Assembly: GCF_900129865.1 (NCBI RefSeq)
Contig: NZ_FQXD01000022.1
Coordinates: forward strand, 1 to 50,543
Source: Virgibacillus chiguensis
GTDB taxonomy: Bacteria; Bacillota; Bacilli; Bacillales; Amphibacillaceae
Direction: 5' to 3'
Length of the DNA stretch: 50,543 bases
The translations under genes and the position numbers were made by a program. The notes under the pieces are model-generated. The model ran no database searches and had not been told where the DNA came from. It saw only the letters and a list, made by a program, of their open reading frames with translations. How positions within the stretch are numbered: position 1 is the stretch's first letter; each line of letters starts with the position of its first letter. Positions 6,911 through 15,877 of the stretch are shown here, one piece after another.

Positions 6911-6967
6911 TGACGCTAACGCTCTGTCCATCATACATAGCTTGCAACACAAACTCATGCTATGCTT

Positions 6968-7495
6968 TTATAACAAAAAGCCTCCATAAACCAATGCACC
7001 ACCAATAACAAATGCGGGATGCAATTTAAATTTTTCCATTAATAGATAACTAATTACGCTCAACAGTGCTGTTTGGAGCAAACCTATGTTAACGTAAGAT
7101 TCACTAAAAAATCGCCAGGCCATACCACCAAGCAAGATACCGATAACTGGTCTAACATATAAGGTCATCCGTTTTACTTTCGGAGAGTCTTTATATTTAT
7201 ATAGAATGCTTAATAAAATAATAATCAAAATCAAGGAAGGCGCTACAGTTGCAAACACTCCAACAAATGCACCCAGCGGTCCACCTACTTCATATCCTAT
7301 ATAACCTGCCATTTTTGTAGCAATAGGGCCAGGTAACGAATTGCCGAGTGCTAAAACTTCACTAAACTGTTGAACATCCATCCAACCGTAACGAGAGACG
7401 ACCTCATTTTCGACAAGTGGTATAGAAGCAGGACCTCCACCGTAGCCTAAAATCCCTGGAATAAAGAAAGCCAGAAATATCTCCCAATATATCAT
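6968..7495 (-). CDS. chrA: Chromate transporter subunit (short ChrA), second gene
   Basis: A 175-residue membrane protein of the CHR family, the short single-domain form that works as a pair. The hallmark block GYGGGPASIPLVENEVV (about residues 17-33) and the downstream ALGNSLPGPIATKMAGYIGY block are clear, with about five hydrophobic helices. Its ATG overlaps the stop of the first chr gene as ATGA (7492-7495), so the two are translationally coupled and probably form a heterodimeric transporter with opposite topologies. CHR proteins export chromate or move sulfate-like anions; the physiological substrate here is not shown. Confidence 0.88.
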   Translation of the reverse strand: MIYWEIFLAFFIPGILGYGGGPASIPLVENEVVSRYGWMDVQQFSEVLALGNSLPGPIATKMAGYIGYEVGGPLGAFVGVFATVAPSLILIIILLSILYKYKDSPKVKRMTLYVRPVIGILLGGMAWRFFSESYVNIGLLQTALLSVISYLLMEKFKLHPAFVIGGALVYGGFLL

Positions 7496-8073
7496 GATGA
7501 ATCACCTTCTCTTTCCGATAGGTGCTTTTTCTTTTTTTTACGATCTTTTTTTACAATCGCTAAGAATAATAAAACTCCAATAAGAATACCAGGATGAATG
7601 TTGAAGAATTCTAATAGGACAAAAACGACAACGAGCATAGCTCCTGTTGGAACCCACCCCATACCTTTTCCTGCTTTCTGAATGAATTGCCAGGTTAATA
7701 CTGCAAGCATTACTCCAACTACTGGAATTACAGCTGCTGTCATCCCTTGTACCCAATCATAACCTTTAATAGATGAAAGGGAAGATAGTAATAAAATCAT
7801 GAAAAAAATCGTAGGCAAAATCGTTGCAAGTACAGCATTTATGGTTCCTAAAACACCAGAAACACGATATCCAATATATCCCGCTAGTTTCGTTGCGATT
7901 GGTCCAGGTAATGTATTGCCAAGTGCTAATAAATCACCAAATTCTTCATCACTCATCCACTTATATTTATCGACCACTTCTTTATGAACAAGCGGAATAG
8001 AGCTAGGGCCGCCGCCATAACCTAATATACCTACTCTGAAAAAAGCTACAAAAATATTCCATTGTAATTTCAT
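7492..8073 (-). CDS. chrA: Chromate transporter subunit (short ChrA), first gene
   Basis: A 193-residue CHR-family membrane protein paralogous to its downstream partner. GYGGGPSSIPLVHKEVV is followed by LALGNTLPGPIATKLAGYIGY. The C-terminus adds a lysine-rich cytoplasmic tail (KKDRKKKKKH) absent from the partner, consistent with the positive-inside rule placing that end in the cytoplasm. First gene of a two-gene operon; an AAGG lies about 11 bases from the ATG. The pair arrangement is typical of Bacillaceae (ChrA1/ChrA2 or YwrA/YwrB type). Confidence 0.88.
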   Translation of the reverse strand: MKLQWNIFVAFFRVGILGYGGGPSSIPLVHKEVVDKYKWMSDEEFGDLLALGNTLPGPIATKLAGYIGYRVSGVLGTINAVLATILPTIFFMILLLSSLSSIKGYDWVQGMTAAVIPVVGVMLAVLTWQFIQKAGKGMGWVPTGAMLVVVFVLLEFFNIHPGILIGVLLFLAIVKKDRKKKKKHLSEREGDSS

Positions 8074-8206
8074 AAGTCACGTACCTTTTTGTAAAATTAA
8101 CCTCCGACTCATACAACCAGCTAAACTATATGATGAGAAGATTGAAATATCTTACGGAATCAATCATCGCTTACTAACCGCTAGCTAAACGAATAAGAAC
8201 TTTGAG

Positions 8207-8265
8207 TGCTGTTAGTAGTTTGCTCTCCATTCTTGAAGCGAAGTCTTACAGCGACTTAAATTAGT
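8207..8265 (+). repeat. Type-C intergenic repeat, copy 2
   Basis: CTGTTAG followed by a CAT-TCTTGAAG core and CTTACAGCG, as in 6828-6910. The two copies flank the chr operon. Confidence 0.45.
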
Positions 8266-8297
8266 ATAAAATGAACCCATGTTTTTCTACCTCTATT

Positions 8298-9911
8298 TTA
8301 CCAAGCAGCTATCGTTCCATCCGCCCTCGATTCTGTACCACCAATCAACACACCAGTGTCTGGATTTCTCCAAATAATTTGCCCTCTTCCAAAGTTATTT
8401 GGTTCTAGCTGCACTTGAATACGATGTCCTTTTTCTGCTAATTCCAAAGCAATATGATGTGGAAAACGATCTTCGACTTCAACTTGCTTATCTTTTATCC
8501 ACTGCCACCGCGGTGCATCTAGTGCGACTTGTGGGTTCATTTGAAAATCAAGCGTATTCATAATCACTTGCACATGGCCTTGCGGTTGCATAAATCCTCC
8601 CATCACCCCAAATGGTCCTACAGGCTGATTATCTTTAGTCATAAAACCAGGTATAATAGTGTGATAGGTTCTTTTCCCACCTGCAAGAGCATTTACATGG
8701 GAAGGATCCATCGAAAAATTGTGACCTCTATTTTGCAAAGCAATCCCTGTGCCAGGAACTACAATACCAGAGCCAAATCCCATATAATTGCTTTGTATAA
8801 ATGATACCATATTCCCTTCCTGATCGGCAGTAGCTAAGTAAACAGTACCGCTTAGAGCAGGCTCTCCAGCTTCTGGTTGTAGTGCATGATCTCCTATTAA
8901 CCCTCTCCGGATCGCCCCGTATTCTTCACTTAGCAACTCACTTACTGAATACCTCATATATGATGGTTCAGATATATGTTTCTGTCCATCTGCAAATGCT
9001 AGTTTTATAGCTTCGATTTGCTTATGATATGTTTCAACATGATCTTTCTCTTCAAAATGAAATCCTTTTAAAATGTTCAATGCTTGAAGAGCAATAATCC
9101 CTTGACCGTTCGGTGGTATTTCCCAAATAGAGTAACCTCGGTATTTCACATGGATCGGTTCCACCCATTCCGGATAATAGCTAGCTAAATCATCATTTGT
9201 TAGAAAACCACCAGTTTGCTTAGAGAATTGATGAATACGCTCTGCTAATTCTCCACGATAAAAAGACTCCCCGTAGCTATCTGCTATTTCCTGTAATGTC
9301 GTTCCATGGTTTGGTGCGTACCATATTTCACCTGCTGCAGGTGCTTTTCCTTTAGGTGCAAAAGTTGTAAACCATTCTTTAAATAAATCATCTGTCAGTT
9401 TCCGTTTATAAACTTGATAGGCGTTGTTCCAAAACCTACTTAATATTGGCGAAACCGGAAACCCTTCATATGCATAATGAATTGCAGGTTTTAAAACTTC
9501 TTGCAACGAAAGCTTACCAAACTTTTTAGATAACTCTGCCCAAGCACTTGGAGCCCCAGGAACAGTGACTGGAACCCATCCATATTCTGGGATATCCTTA
9601 TAACCCAACTCCTTGACAGCATCCACGGAGATATGTTGAGGTGATTTACCACTTGCATTTAAACCATGTAACTTCCCTTTTGTCCATACTAATGCAAACG
9701 CATCTCCTCCAATACCATTCGATGTCGGTTCAACTACAGTTAGACATGCCGCAGTTGCAATAGCAGCATCAATCGCATTGCCTCCTTGTTTTAATATTTC
9801 AAGCCCTGCTTGTGCGGCTAACGGCTGCGAAGTTGCTACCATTCCTTTTTTTGCATATGTAGCTTGACGTGGGACAGCATAAGGATAAGTTTGCCTTTGA
9901 AAAAATTCCAT
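8298..9911 (-). CDS. Gamma-glutamyltransferase, YwrD-like
   Basis: A 537-residue Ntn-hydrolase-type gamma-glutamyltransferase. The ATG at 9911 is chosen because AAAGGAG lies 9 bases upstream, and the N-terminus then starts at the conserved region with no leader. No signal peptide is seen, unlike secreted Ggt, so it resembles the cytosolic Bacillus YwrD type. The expected autocleavage threonine is in the LSGTVYLATAD segment, which begins the small subunit; substrate-loop residues follow in ALQNRG and the end motif is GGTESRADG. It would hydrolyse or transfer gamma-glutamyl groups. It is divergent from an Lrp regulator, with a strong promoter at 10168-10196. Confidence 0.87.
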   Translation of the reverse strand: MEFFQRQTYPYAVPRQATYAKKGMVATSQPLAAQAGLEILKQGGNAIDAAIATAACLTVVEPTSNGIGGDAFALVWTKGKLHGLNASGKSPQHISVDAVKELGYKDIPEYGWVPVTVPGAPSAWAELSKKFGKLSLQEVLKPAIHYAYEGFPVSPILSRFWNNAYQVYKRKLTDDLFKEWFTTFAPKGKAPAAGEIWYAPNHGTTLQEIADSYGESFYRGELAERIHQFSKQTGGFLTNDDLASYYPEWVEPIHVKYRGYSIWEIPPNGQGIIALQALNILKGFHFEEKDHVETYHKQIEAIKLAFADGQKHISEPSYMRYSVSELLSEEYGAIRRGLIGDHALQPEAGEPALSGTVYLATADQEGNMVSFIQSNYMGFGSGIVVPGTGIALQNRGHNFSMDPSHVNALAGGKRTYHTIIPGFMTKDNQPVGPFGVMGGFMQPQGHVQVIMNTLDFQMNPQVALDAPRWQWIKDKQVEVEDRFPHHIALELAEKGHRIQVQLEPNNFGRGQIIWRNPDTGVLIGGTESRADGTIAAW

Positions 9912-10167
9912 AAGATTTGACTCCTTTTTCATAAATGTTTTTAATCTTGCTAAATCGATAAAAAATGAAGTTTCATCCAGGGTATAAGGTACACTAAAAC
10001 CCCACATCAAGAAATGAAAGAGGTGAGCTGGACAAATCTAAGAGAAGGATAGCAGTTTGAAACTTATTCCTAAGATCTTGAGGTAATATCATCAAGGTGC
10101 TGAACGATCAGCGAAAAGATTCACTTTATACGAATGGAGCAATTTTACTTTTTTTAAAATTATTTAA

Positions 10168-10196
10168 ATAATAATAAACAATAATTCCGTTGTCAA
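10168..10196 (-). promoter_or_regulatory. SigA promoter of the gamma-glutamyltransferase gene
   Basis: Minus strand TTGACA (10196-10191), 17 bases, TATTAT (10173-10168). This leaves a leader of about 250 bases before the ATG at 9911. Confidence 0.65.
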
Positions 10197-10312
10197 GCCA
10201 ATTACATTCATTAATAAATTTTTTAACTATAATTACAAACATAAAAGGTGTAAATCATAATAATAACTTTCATTTCGTTACATCTATCACTATATATAGG
10301 AACTCATTACAC

Positions 10313-10331
10313 AACGTAATTTTCTTACGTT
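10313..10331. promoter_or_regulatory. Palindrome in front of the lrp-like gene
   Basis: AACGTAA and TTACGTT form a perfect 7+7 inverted repeat with a 5-base centre, about 50 bases before the Lrp start. Candidate autoregulatory operator for the Lrp protein, possibly also acting on the divergent gene. Confidence 0.45.
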
Positions 10332-10383
10332 GCTATTTTTGTTAAAATAAATAGGAATACAAAAAATGAGTAGGAGCTATGAT

Positions 10384-10833
10384 ATGAAATTGGATCATAT
10401 AGATAAAAAATTACTAGAAGCTTTAACCGAAGATGGTAGGTTATCGTACGTTGAATTAGCAGAAAAAGTCGGTCTATCACGAGTAGCCGTAAAAGACCGC
10501 ATTCAAAACCTAAAAGATAAAGGAGTTATTGAAAAATTTTCGGTTGTTATTAACTCCGAAAAATTTGGCAAGCAAGTCTCAGCTTTTTTTGAAGTAGATG
10601 TAGAACCTATGCAATTACAAGAAGTTGCTCAAAATTTAGCTGATAATTCTCAAGTAGCAAGCATCTATCAAATGACTGGTCCTAGTACATTACATATGCA
10701 TGTACTAGTTGAAGATTTCCAAAAATTAGAAGCTTTTATTAATGAAGAATTATACTCTGTAAGCGGTATTACTCGTGTAGAAAGTTCGATTATTTTAAAG
10801 CGTTTTAAAAGCCGAACTGGATTGAAACTGTAG
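10384..10833 (+). CDS. Lrp/AsnC-family transcriptional regulator
   Basis: A 149-residue protein. The ATG at 10384 is chosen because TAGGAG lies 7 bases upstream; the earlier in-frame ATG at 10366 precedes that SD. Residues about 3-50 are the AsnC-type winged HTH (DKKLLEALTEDGRLSYVELAEKVGLSRVAVKDRI) and about 65-140 the RAM ligand-binding domain. Such proteins form octamers or dimers that sense amino acids. It is divergent from the gamma-glutamyltransferase gene, so control of that gene is plausible, though no direct evidence is visible. A palindrome at 10313-10331 lies in its promoter region. Confidence 0.88.
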   Translation: MKLDHIDKKLLEALTEDGRLSYVELAEKVGLSRVAVKDRIQNLKDKGVIEKFSVVINSEKFGKQVSAFFEVDVEPMQLQEVAQNLADNSQVASIYQMTGPSTLHMHVLVEDFQKLEAFINEELYSVSGITRVESSIILKRFKSRTGLKL

Positions 10834-11003
10834 TTTTGCTTATTATATCCTATAGCATAAAAAGCAGTTCACCTTTCACATCCAAAACTTAGGGAAAATC
10901 AAAACCACCTAAAAAGCAGTAAAATCACATCACCACCATTGCTTAAGCTTACAGTTATTTGTGAAATTTCCAACATATCGTTACAAATGAAAAGAGGGAC
11001 TGC

Positions 11004-12749
11004 ATGTTTGACCTACTAGTTATGATGTTAGAGCGCCTCGGTATTATTGTCATGATCGCTTTTTTACTTACACGTCTACAATTTTTTCGCAATATGATTT
11101 CACAACATACATTAAGTCAAAGCCAACAATATAAGGCTATGCTTTTCTTTGGCTTATTTGGCATTATTGGTACATACACGGGATTAATTTTTAATACAGG
11201 TACTTCTGAAATTGAACGTTGGCGAATTGGGATTGAGCCAGATGAAGCAATTGCGAACTTTAGAGTTATCGGCGTCGTTGTAGCAGGACTTCTAGGTGGT
11301 TATAGAATTGGCATAGGCGCAGGAATTATTGCTGGTGTTCATCGTTTTCTACTAGGAGGCTATACGGCGTTAAGCTGTGGAATTGCTACCATTATTGCAG
11401 GTTTTTTCTCCGGATATTTTCACAAAAAACAAAGCCACCATTCATTACCAAAAGTATTTACAATTACCGCAACGGCAGAAATCATCCAAATGTTGCTTAT
11501 TCTGCTTTTGGCAGGGTCATTTGAACAGAACATTCCTTTAGTAGAAGTTATTGGCTTGCCTATGGTAATTGCAAACGGTTTGGGCGGCGCTTTATTCATG
11601 CTCATTATTCAAATGGTCATTCAGGAAGAAGATAAAGTTGGCGCAGTTCAAGCGCAATTAACTTTGCGTATTGCTGATAAAACGCTTGCCCATTTAAGAA
11701 AAGGACTAAATGAACAAACGGCGCAAGCAGCCTGTAACATCCTTTATCAAGAGATGAACGCTATTGCTGTTTCCATGACGAATGATAAGGAAATTCTCGC
11801 TCATGTAGGGTTGGCTGATGATCATCACAAACAAGGAAATCAAATCCAAACACAAATTACAAGGGATACCATTCATTCTGGAGAATTAATCGTTGCTTCC
11901 GGACAACAAATCCATTGTAGCCATGATAATTGCCCGTTAAAAGCCGTCGTTGTCGCTCCATTAAAACAACGAGGAAAAACCATTGGCACGTTAAAATTTT
12001 ACTATCATTCCAAAGAAGATATTAACCGTCTAGTAAGAGAAATGGTAAGCGGATTGGCAAAATTGCTAAGTAATCAATTAGAGATTGCCCGTGCCGAAGA
12101 AGCGTTGCAATTAGCAAAGGCATCGGAAATTAATGCGTTACAAGCACAAATCAGACCCCACTTTTTATTTAACACATTAAATACGATAACGTCTCTTGTG
12201 CGAATTGACCCGATGAAAGCAAGAAAATTACTTGTATCGCTTTCCCACTTTTTACGACAAAATTTAACTGTAACGACAGATCAAGAAGTTACCATCGATC
12301 AAGAATTAAAGCATGTACAAGCCTATTTAGATATTGAGCAAACACGTTTTCACGATCGCCTACACGTGGGGTATCACATTGATGACGATTGCTTAAAGGA
12401 AACAGTGCCTCCATTAATTTTGCAACCAATTGTTGAAAATGCAATGAAACACGGCTTAAAAGATAAAAAAGAAAACGCAAATATTATTATACAGATTTAT
12501 AATAAGAATAATGCTACACATATATCTGTTACAGATAACGGAAAAGGAATATCGAATAAAGAAATGGACCGTATTGGTCAAAAAGTGGTTCCATCTAAAT
12601 CCGGTACAGGAATGGCTTTATATAATATTAATCGCAGACTAACCATGAAATTTGGCCCATCAGCGAAGTTAGTCATCACTAGCAAAATACATGAAGGAAC
12701 ATGCGTGCAATTTTCAATTCCAAGTACAAAGGCGCAAGCGTCCGGTTAG
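11004..12749 (+). CDS. lytS: LytS-type sensor histidine kinase
   Basis: A 581-residue membrane kinase with the LytS order: 5TMR-LYT sensor with about six hydrophobic helices (residues 1-210, including the ANFRVIGVVVAGLLGG block), a GAF domain (about 225-360), a His_kinase domain with the phosphoacceptor in AQIRPHFLFNTLNT, and an HATPase_c domain (IVENAMKHG, then DNGKGIS and GTGMALYNI). The partner response regulator follows after 266 bases. Together they match LytST/BtsSR systems that sense pyruvate or membrane state. The final codons and the TAG stop lie within a type-B repeat starting at 12738, so that repeat has supplied the present C-terminus. Confidence 0.9.
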   Translation: MFDLLVMMLERLGIIVMIAFLLTRLQFFRNMISQHTLSQSQQYKAMLFFGLFGIIGTYTGLIFNTGTSEIERWRIGIEPDEAIANFRVIGVVVAGLLGGYRIGIGAGIIAGVHRFLLGGYTALSCGIATIIAGFFSGYFHKKQSHHSLPKVFTITATAEIIQMLLILLLAGSFEQNIPLVEVIGLPMVIANGLGGALFMLIIQMVIQEEDKVGAVQAQLTLRIADKTLAHLRKGLNEQTAQAACNILYQEMNAIAVSMTNDKEILAHVGLADDHHKQGNQIQTQITRDTIHSGELIVASGQQIHCSHDNCPLKAVVVAPLKQRGKTIGTLKFYYHSKEDINRLVREMVSGLAKLLSNQLEIARAEEALQLAKASEINALQAQIRPHFLFNTLNTITSLVRIDPMKARKLLVSLSHFLRQNLTVTTDQEVTIDQELKHVQAYLDIEQTRFHDRLHVGYHIDDDCLKETVPPLILQPIVENAMKHGLKDKKENANIIIQIYNKNNATHISVTDNGKGISNKEMDRIGQKVVPSKSGTGMALYNINRRLTMKFGPSAKLVITSKIHEGTCVQFSIPSTKAQASG

Positions 12750-12935
12750 CAACGTAGCGAGTGGAACGAATCAACGAAAGTTTTAGGAATCATGCTCCTG
12801 CAACAGGAGTATGCCGGTGCCCTCCGGCAAGCCCGTCTTTAGTCGGCCTTCCTATTTAGATCGAACCAATGATGACTTAGCTTAGGGCAATGGAGTGAAG
12901 CCGCCTAGTTGCTGGGTGCTGGAGCCGGACGTGGC
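12738..12935 (+). repeat. Type-B ~195-bp structured intergenic repeat, copy 1
   Basis: Begins CGTCCGG and ends CCGGACG, 7-bp terminal inverted repeats. It is about 90 percent identical by eye over its whole length to 18092-18288, and its 5' half matches 24010-24095. It contains a hairpin CATGCTCCTG-CAA-CAGGAGTATG and a GCCGG/CCGGC hairpin. It sits between lytS and lytT and overlaps the lytS stop codon. No open frame is conserved between copies, so it is non-coding: a mobile non-autonomous repeat or a structured RNA. Confidence 0.75.
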
Positions 12936-13015
12936 TACTCGATTGTTTTGCGGTAACAAAGCGCCTCATTTTATAATTTCTGGACAATAAGAAATAGACA
13001 GACGGAGGAATAATT

Positions 13016-13744
13016 ATGAATCGCATCATTAGAACTTTAATTGTAGATGATGAAAAATTAAATCGAGAAGAGCTTATTTATTTACTAAATGACTTCCCAA
13101 ATATTGAAATTGTGGGACAAGCAAATTCTGGGGAAGCATGCATCATGGAAACAATGAAAAAGAAACCTGATCTTGTTTTTCTTGATGTAGAGATGCCTGA
13201 AATGGATGGAATGGAAACAGCTGCTTCACTAAAAGAACTTAAACACCCTCCATTATTAGTATTTGCTACAGCGTACCCTCAATTTGCTGTCCAAGCTTTT
13301 CGATATGAAGCCATTGACTATTTATTAAAGCCGTATGATGAAAAACATTTAGAACAAACGATTTCTAGAATTGAAAAAACGTTATTTCATGTAGAAGAAA
13401 AGGAACAAGAGGTTGCTAATAAATTGGGGATTGAAAATGAAGATGGTGTTATATATGTAGAACCTACTGAAATACTCTACTTGCAGAGCGTAGACAAACA
13501 AGTCAAAATCGTGACCAAATCTAAAATATTTTTTTCTAAAAAAACGTTAAAGGATTTAGAAAAAAGATTAAGCGCCTTTCGTTTTTTTCGCGTTCATAAA
13601 AGTTATGTTATTAATCTTCATTATGTAAGCAAACTCACTCCATGGTTTAATGGCGCTTATAATTTACAGGTCTTCGGCAGAAATGAATCTTTACCAGTGA
13701 GTAGAAATTACGTAAAATCCTTACGCGAACAATTAGAACTTTAA
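13016..13744 (+). CDS. lytT: LytTR-family response regulator
   Basis: A 242-residue regulator. The receiver domain covers residues 6-120, with the acidic pair D11/D12, phosphoacceptor D57 in VFLDVEMPEMDG and the conserved lysine in LLKPYD. The LytTR DNA-binding domain covers about 138-240 (FFRVHKSYVINLHYV block). The ATG at 13016 follows GACGGAGGAATAATT. Partner of the upstream LytS kinase. The next gene downstream is a CstA transporter, the known target type of related BtsSR/YpdAB and LytST systems, so it is the probable regulon member. Confidence 0.92.
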   Translation: MNRIIRTLIVDDEKLNREELIYLLNDFPNIEIVGQANSGEACIMETMKKKPDLVFLDVEMPEMDGMETAASLKELKHPPLLVFATAYPQFAVQAFRYEAIDYLLKPYDEKHLEQTISRIEKTLFHVEEKEQEVANKLGIENEDGVIYVEPTEILYLQSVDKQVKIVTKSKIFFSKKTLKDLEKRLSAFRFFRVHKSYVINLHYVSKLTPWFNGAYNLQVFGRNESLPVSRNYVKSLREQLEL

Positions 13745-14271
13745 ACAATTTTATTTTTGTCACCTTCTCATAGAAAGTGAATCTTCAATCAGCAGGGAGA
13801 ATTGTTTATAAACGCACAAGCGAAGGTAGATAGTAGCCGTTGCGAAAAATACTACGCTCTCGATGGACTTGCTCAGCGTCCTTGTTGGAAAACTTGGCTT
13901 GTCGCAAGTCTTATGGCGACAGCCTTTGTTTTTCTTATACTATAAAACAAAAAACCTTATACTTTCCGATAGTGAGAAAAAGCAGTTCGCTTTTTTCCTG
14001 CGGGATCTTACATTGCCTTACACTAAGGCATGTCTGACTATTACCAAACGTCTATATCTTCTTTATTATTCTTAACATAGTTTACTTGATTATACTATTT
14101 CCTCATCCTCCTCTTACGTATTTCCTAAACTGTTCATCTTTTTCACGTTAATCTAAAATCAAAACATGTTAGCTAAGAAAACTTGCATGTTATCCAGAAT
14201 TCTCCCTTTAAAAACGGTTTCATATTACATTAGGAGTGTAAACGAATTCAACGAGAAAGGGATGACGTGAT
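13745..14271. other. Long intergenic region before cstA
   Basis: No convincing gene. Short open frames around 13840-14075 lack ribosome sites and run through a type-A repeat. The last 200 bases before cstA should hold its promoter and LytT sites, but I cannot single out a clear SigA promoter or a LytTR direct repeat. Confidence 0.4.
13894..13985 (+). repeat. Type-A short intergenic repeat
   Basis: Shares GTCTTATGGCGA-AGCCTTTGTTTTTCTTATACTATAAA almost exactly with 18020-18075, and a CCTTATACTTTCC-GATAGTG tail like those after 39625 and 18330. Non-coding, in the lytT-cstA gap. Confidence 0.6.
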
Positions 14272-15726
14272 ATGTTTACATTTTTAGGAGGAATTATATT
14301 ATTAATTGTAGGTTATTTCACATATGGTAAATTTATCGAAAGAGTTTTTGGAGTTCAACCAGACAGACCAACACCAGCCATTACGAAACAAGATGGCGTG
14401 GATTATTTGCCACTAAAACGGAATAAAAATGCCATGATAGAGTTAATTAGTATTGCAGGCGTCGGCCCCATTTTCGGGCCCATCATGGGCGCTTTATATG
14501 GACCAGTAGCATTTCTTTGGATCGTTATTGGCTGTATTTTTGCAGGAGCAGTGCACGATTATTTAACAGGAATGATTTCCATTCGTAATGGCGGAGCACA
14601 TCTACCACAACTGGCTGGAAAGTTCTTAGGAAAATATATGAAACATATTGTTAACATATTTTCCGTTCTGCTTCTACTACTAGTCGGTACCGTTTTTGTT
14701 AGTTCTTCCGCTGGCCTAATTTTTGATTTAGTAAATGGATCGATTGCACTTGTGGCACTTATTGTCATTATCTTTGGATACTATATCCTATCCACGATGT
14801 TACCAATCGATAAATTAATTGGGAAGCTATTTCCGATATTTGGAGCATTTTTACTTATTGGAACATTAGCGTTAGGTATTAGCCTTGTTATCAATCAAGC
14901 ACCAATTCCAGAAGTATCTTTAACCAATTTACACCCTGAAAATACACCCGTATTTCCGTTATTGTTTCTAGTTATTTCATGTGGTGCTTTATCTGGATTT
15001 CATGCAACACAATCACCTATTATTGCTAGAACGACAAAAAATGAAAAAGAAGCAAGAAGTGTCTTCTATGGCATGATGATCGTAGAAGGAATTATCGCTA
15101 TGGTATGGGCCGCCGCAGCTATGAGTTTATTCGGGGGGACCGTTACTTTAAATGAACTCATTAACACCATCGGAACGGGTGGTATTGTAAGTGAAGTTGG
15201 CACGATGATGCTCGGCTCCATTTTGGGATCTGTTCTTGTATTATCGATTATTTTTCTTCCGCTTTCATCTGGTGATACGGCATTTCGCAGTGCACGCATG
15301 ATCATTGCTGACTACTTTCATGTATCACAAAAGAAAATTACGAAACGTTTAATCATCGCTCTACCGTTATTTTCAATCTCTGTTATTTTAACCAATATGG
15401 ATTTCACCTTGCTTTGGAGGTATTTCTCTTGGGCCAATCAATCTTTAGCGGTTATTGCATTATGGGTAGCCTCCATGTATTTATTTATTGCCAAAAAGAA
15501 TTATTTCGTAGCCATGATTCCAGGCATTTTCATGACGTATGTAACGACAGCTTATATTCTCAATGCTCCAATTGGGCTTAGAATACCAATGAATATAACA
15601 TATATACTAAGCGCAATAATCACAATTGGAGTAATCGGCTTATTTTATAAATATGCACGGCAAAATGCAAGAAATGGAATGAAAATTGAAGAAAGCGTTG
15701 CTAGTTCTCCATCAAAAGCAGCTTAA
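14272..15726 (+). CDS. cstA: CstA-family transporter, probably pyruvate
   Basis: A 484-residue integral membrane protein with about 13 hydrophobic helices. CstA signatures are clear: KFIERVFGV near the N-terminus, DGVDYLPLKRNK, the GPIFGPIMGALYGPVAFLWIVIGCIF block and ISCGALSGFHATQSP. It is the short form common in Firmicutes (E. coli CstA and BtsT are about 700 residues). E. coli relatives import pyruvate, and homologues have also been linked to peptides. It lies downstream of LytS/LytT, whose relatives control this transporter family. A perfect terminator at 15746-15776 closes the unit. Confidence 0.88.
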   Translation: MFTFLGGIILLIVGYFTYGKFIERVFGVQPDRPTPAITKQDGVDYLPLKRNKNAMIELISIAGVGPIFGPIMGALYGPVAFLWIVIGCIFAGAVHDYLTGMISIRNGGAHLPQLAGKFLGKYMKHIVNIFSVLLLLLVGTVFVSSSAGLIFDLVNGSIALVALIVIIFGYYILSTMLPIDKLIGKLFPIFGAFLLIGTLALGISLVINQAPIPEVSLTNLHPENTPVFPLLFLVISCGALSGFHATQSPIIARTTKNEKEARSVFYGMMIVEGIIAMVWAAAAMSLFGGTVTLNELINTIGTGGIVSEVGTMMLGSILGSVLVLSIIFLPLSSGDTAFRSARMIIADYFHVSQKKITKRLIIALPLFSISVILTNMDFTLLWRYFSWANQSLAVIALWVASMYLFIAKKNYFVAMIPGIFMTYVTTAYILNAPIGLRIPMNITYILSAIITIGVIGLFYKYARQNARNGMKIEESVASSPSKAA

Positions 15727-15745
15727 TAGTTTCATAAATGATTTT

Positions 15746-15776
15746 AGAACCCGTATTTCTAAATAATACGGGTTCT
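15746..15776 (+). terminator. Terminator of cstA
   Basis: Perfect 12-bp stem AGAACCCGTATT / AATACGGGTTCT with a 7-base loop, then TTTG on the plus strand, 20 bases after the cstA stop. Confidence 0.88.
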
Positions 15777-15832
15777 TTGTTAAACACAATTCATTTTTAA
15801 AATCCAACATATAAATTTTGAAATCTAAATAT

Positions 15833-15861
15833 GCCCTCTTTACTTTACTAAGCAAGAGGGC
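15833..15861. terminator. Hairpin after the dha operon
   Basis: GCCCTCTT / AAGAGGGC, 8-bp stem with a 13-base loop, just past the dhaM stop. The U-run is poor on the minus strand, so termination there is likely but not certain. Confidence 0.5.
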
Positions 15862-15877
15862 TAAAAGAATATTTTAT

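Noticed and set aside
13840-14075. Short plus-strand frames after lytT
   Set aside because: No SD, overlapping each other in different frames, and running through a non-coding type-A repeat.
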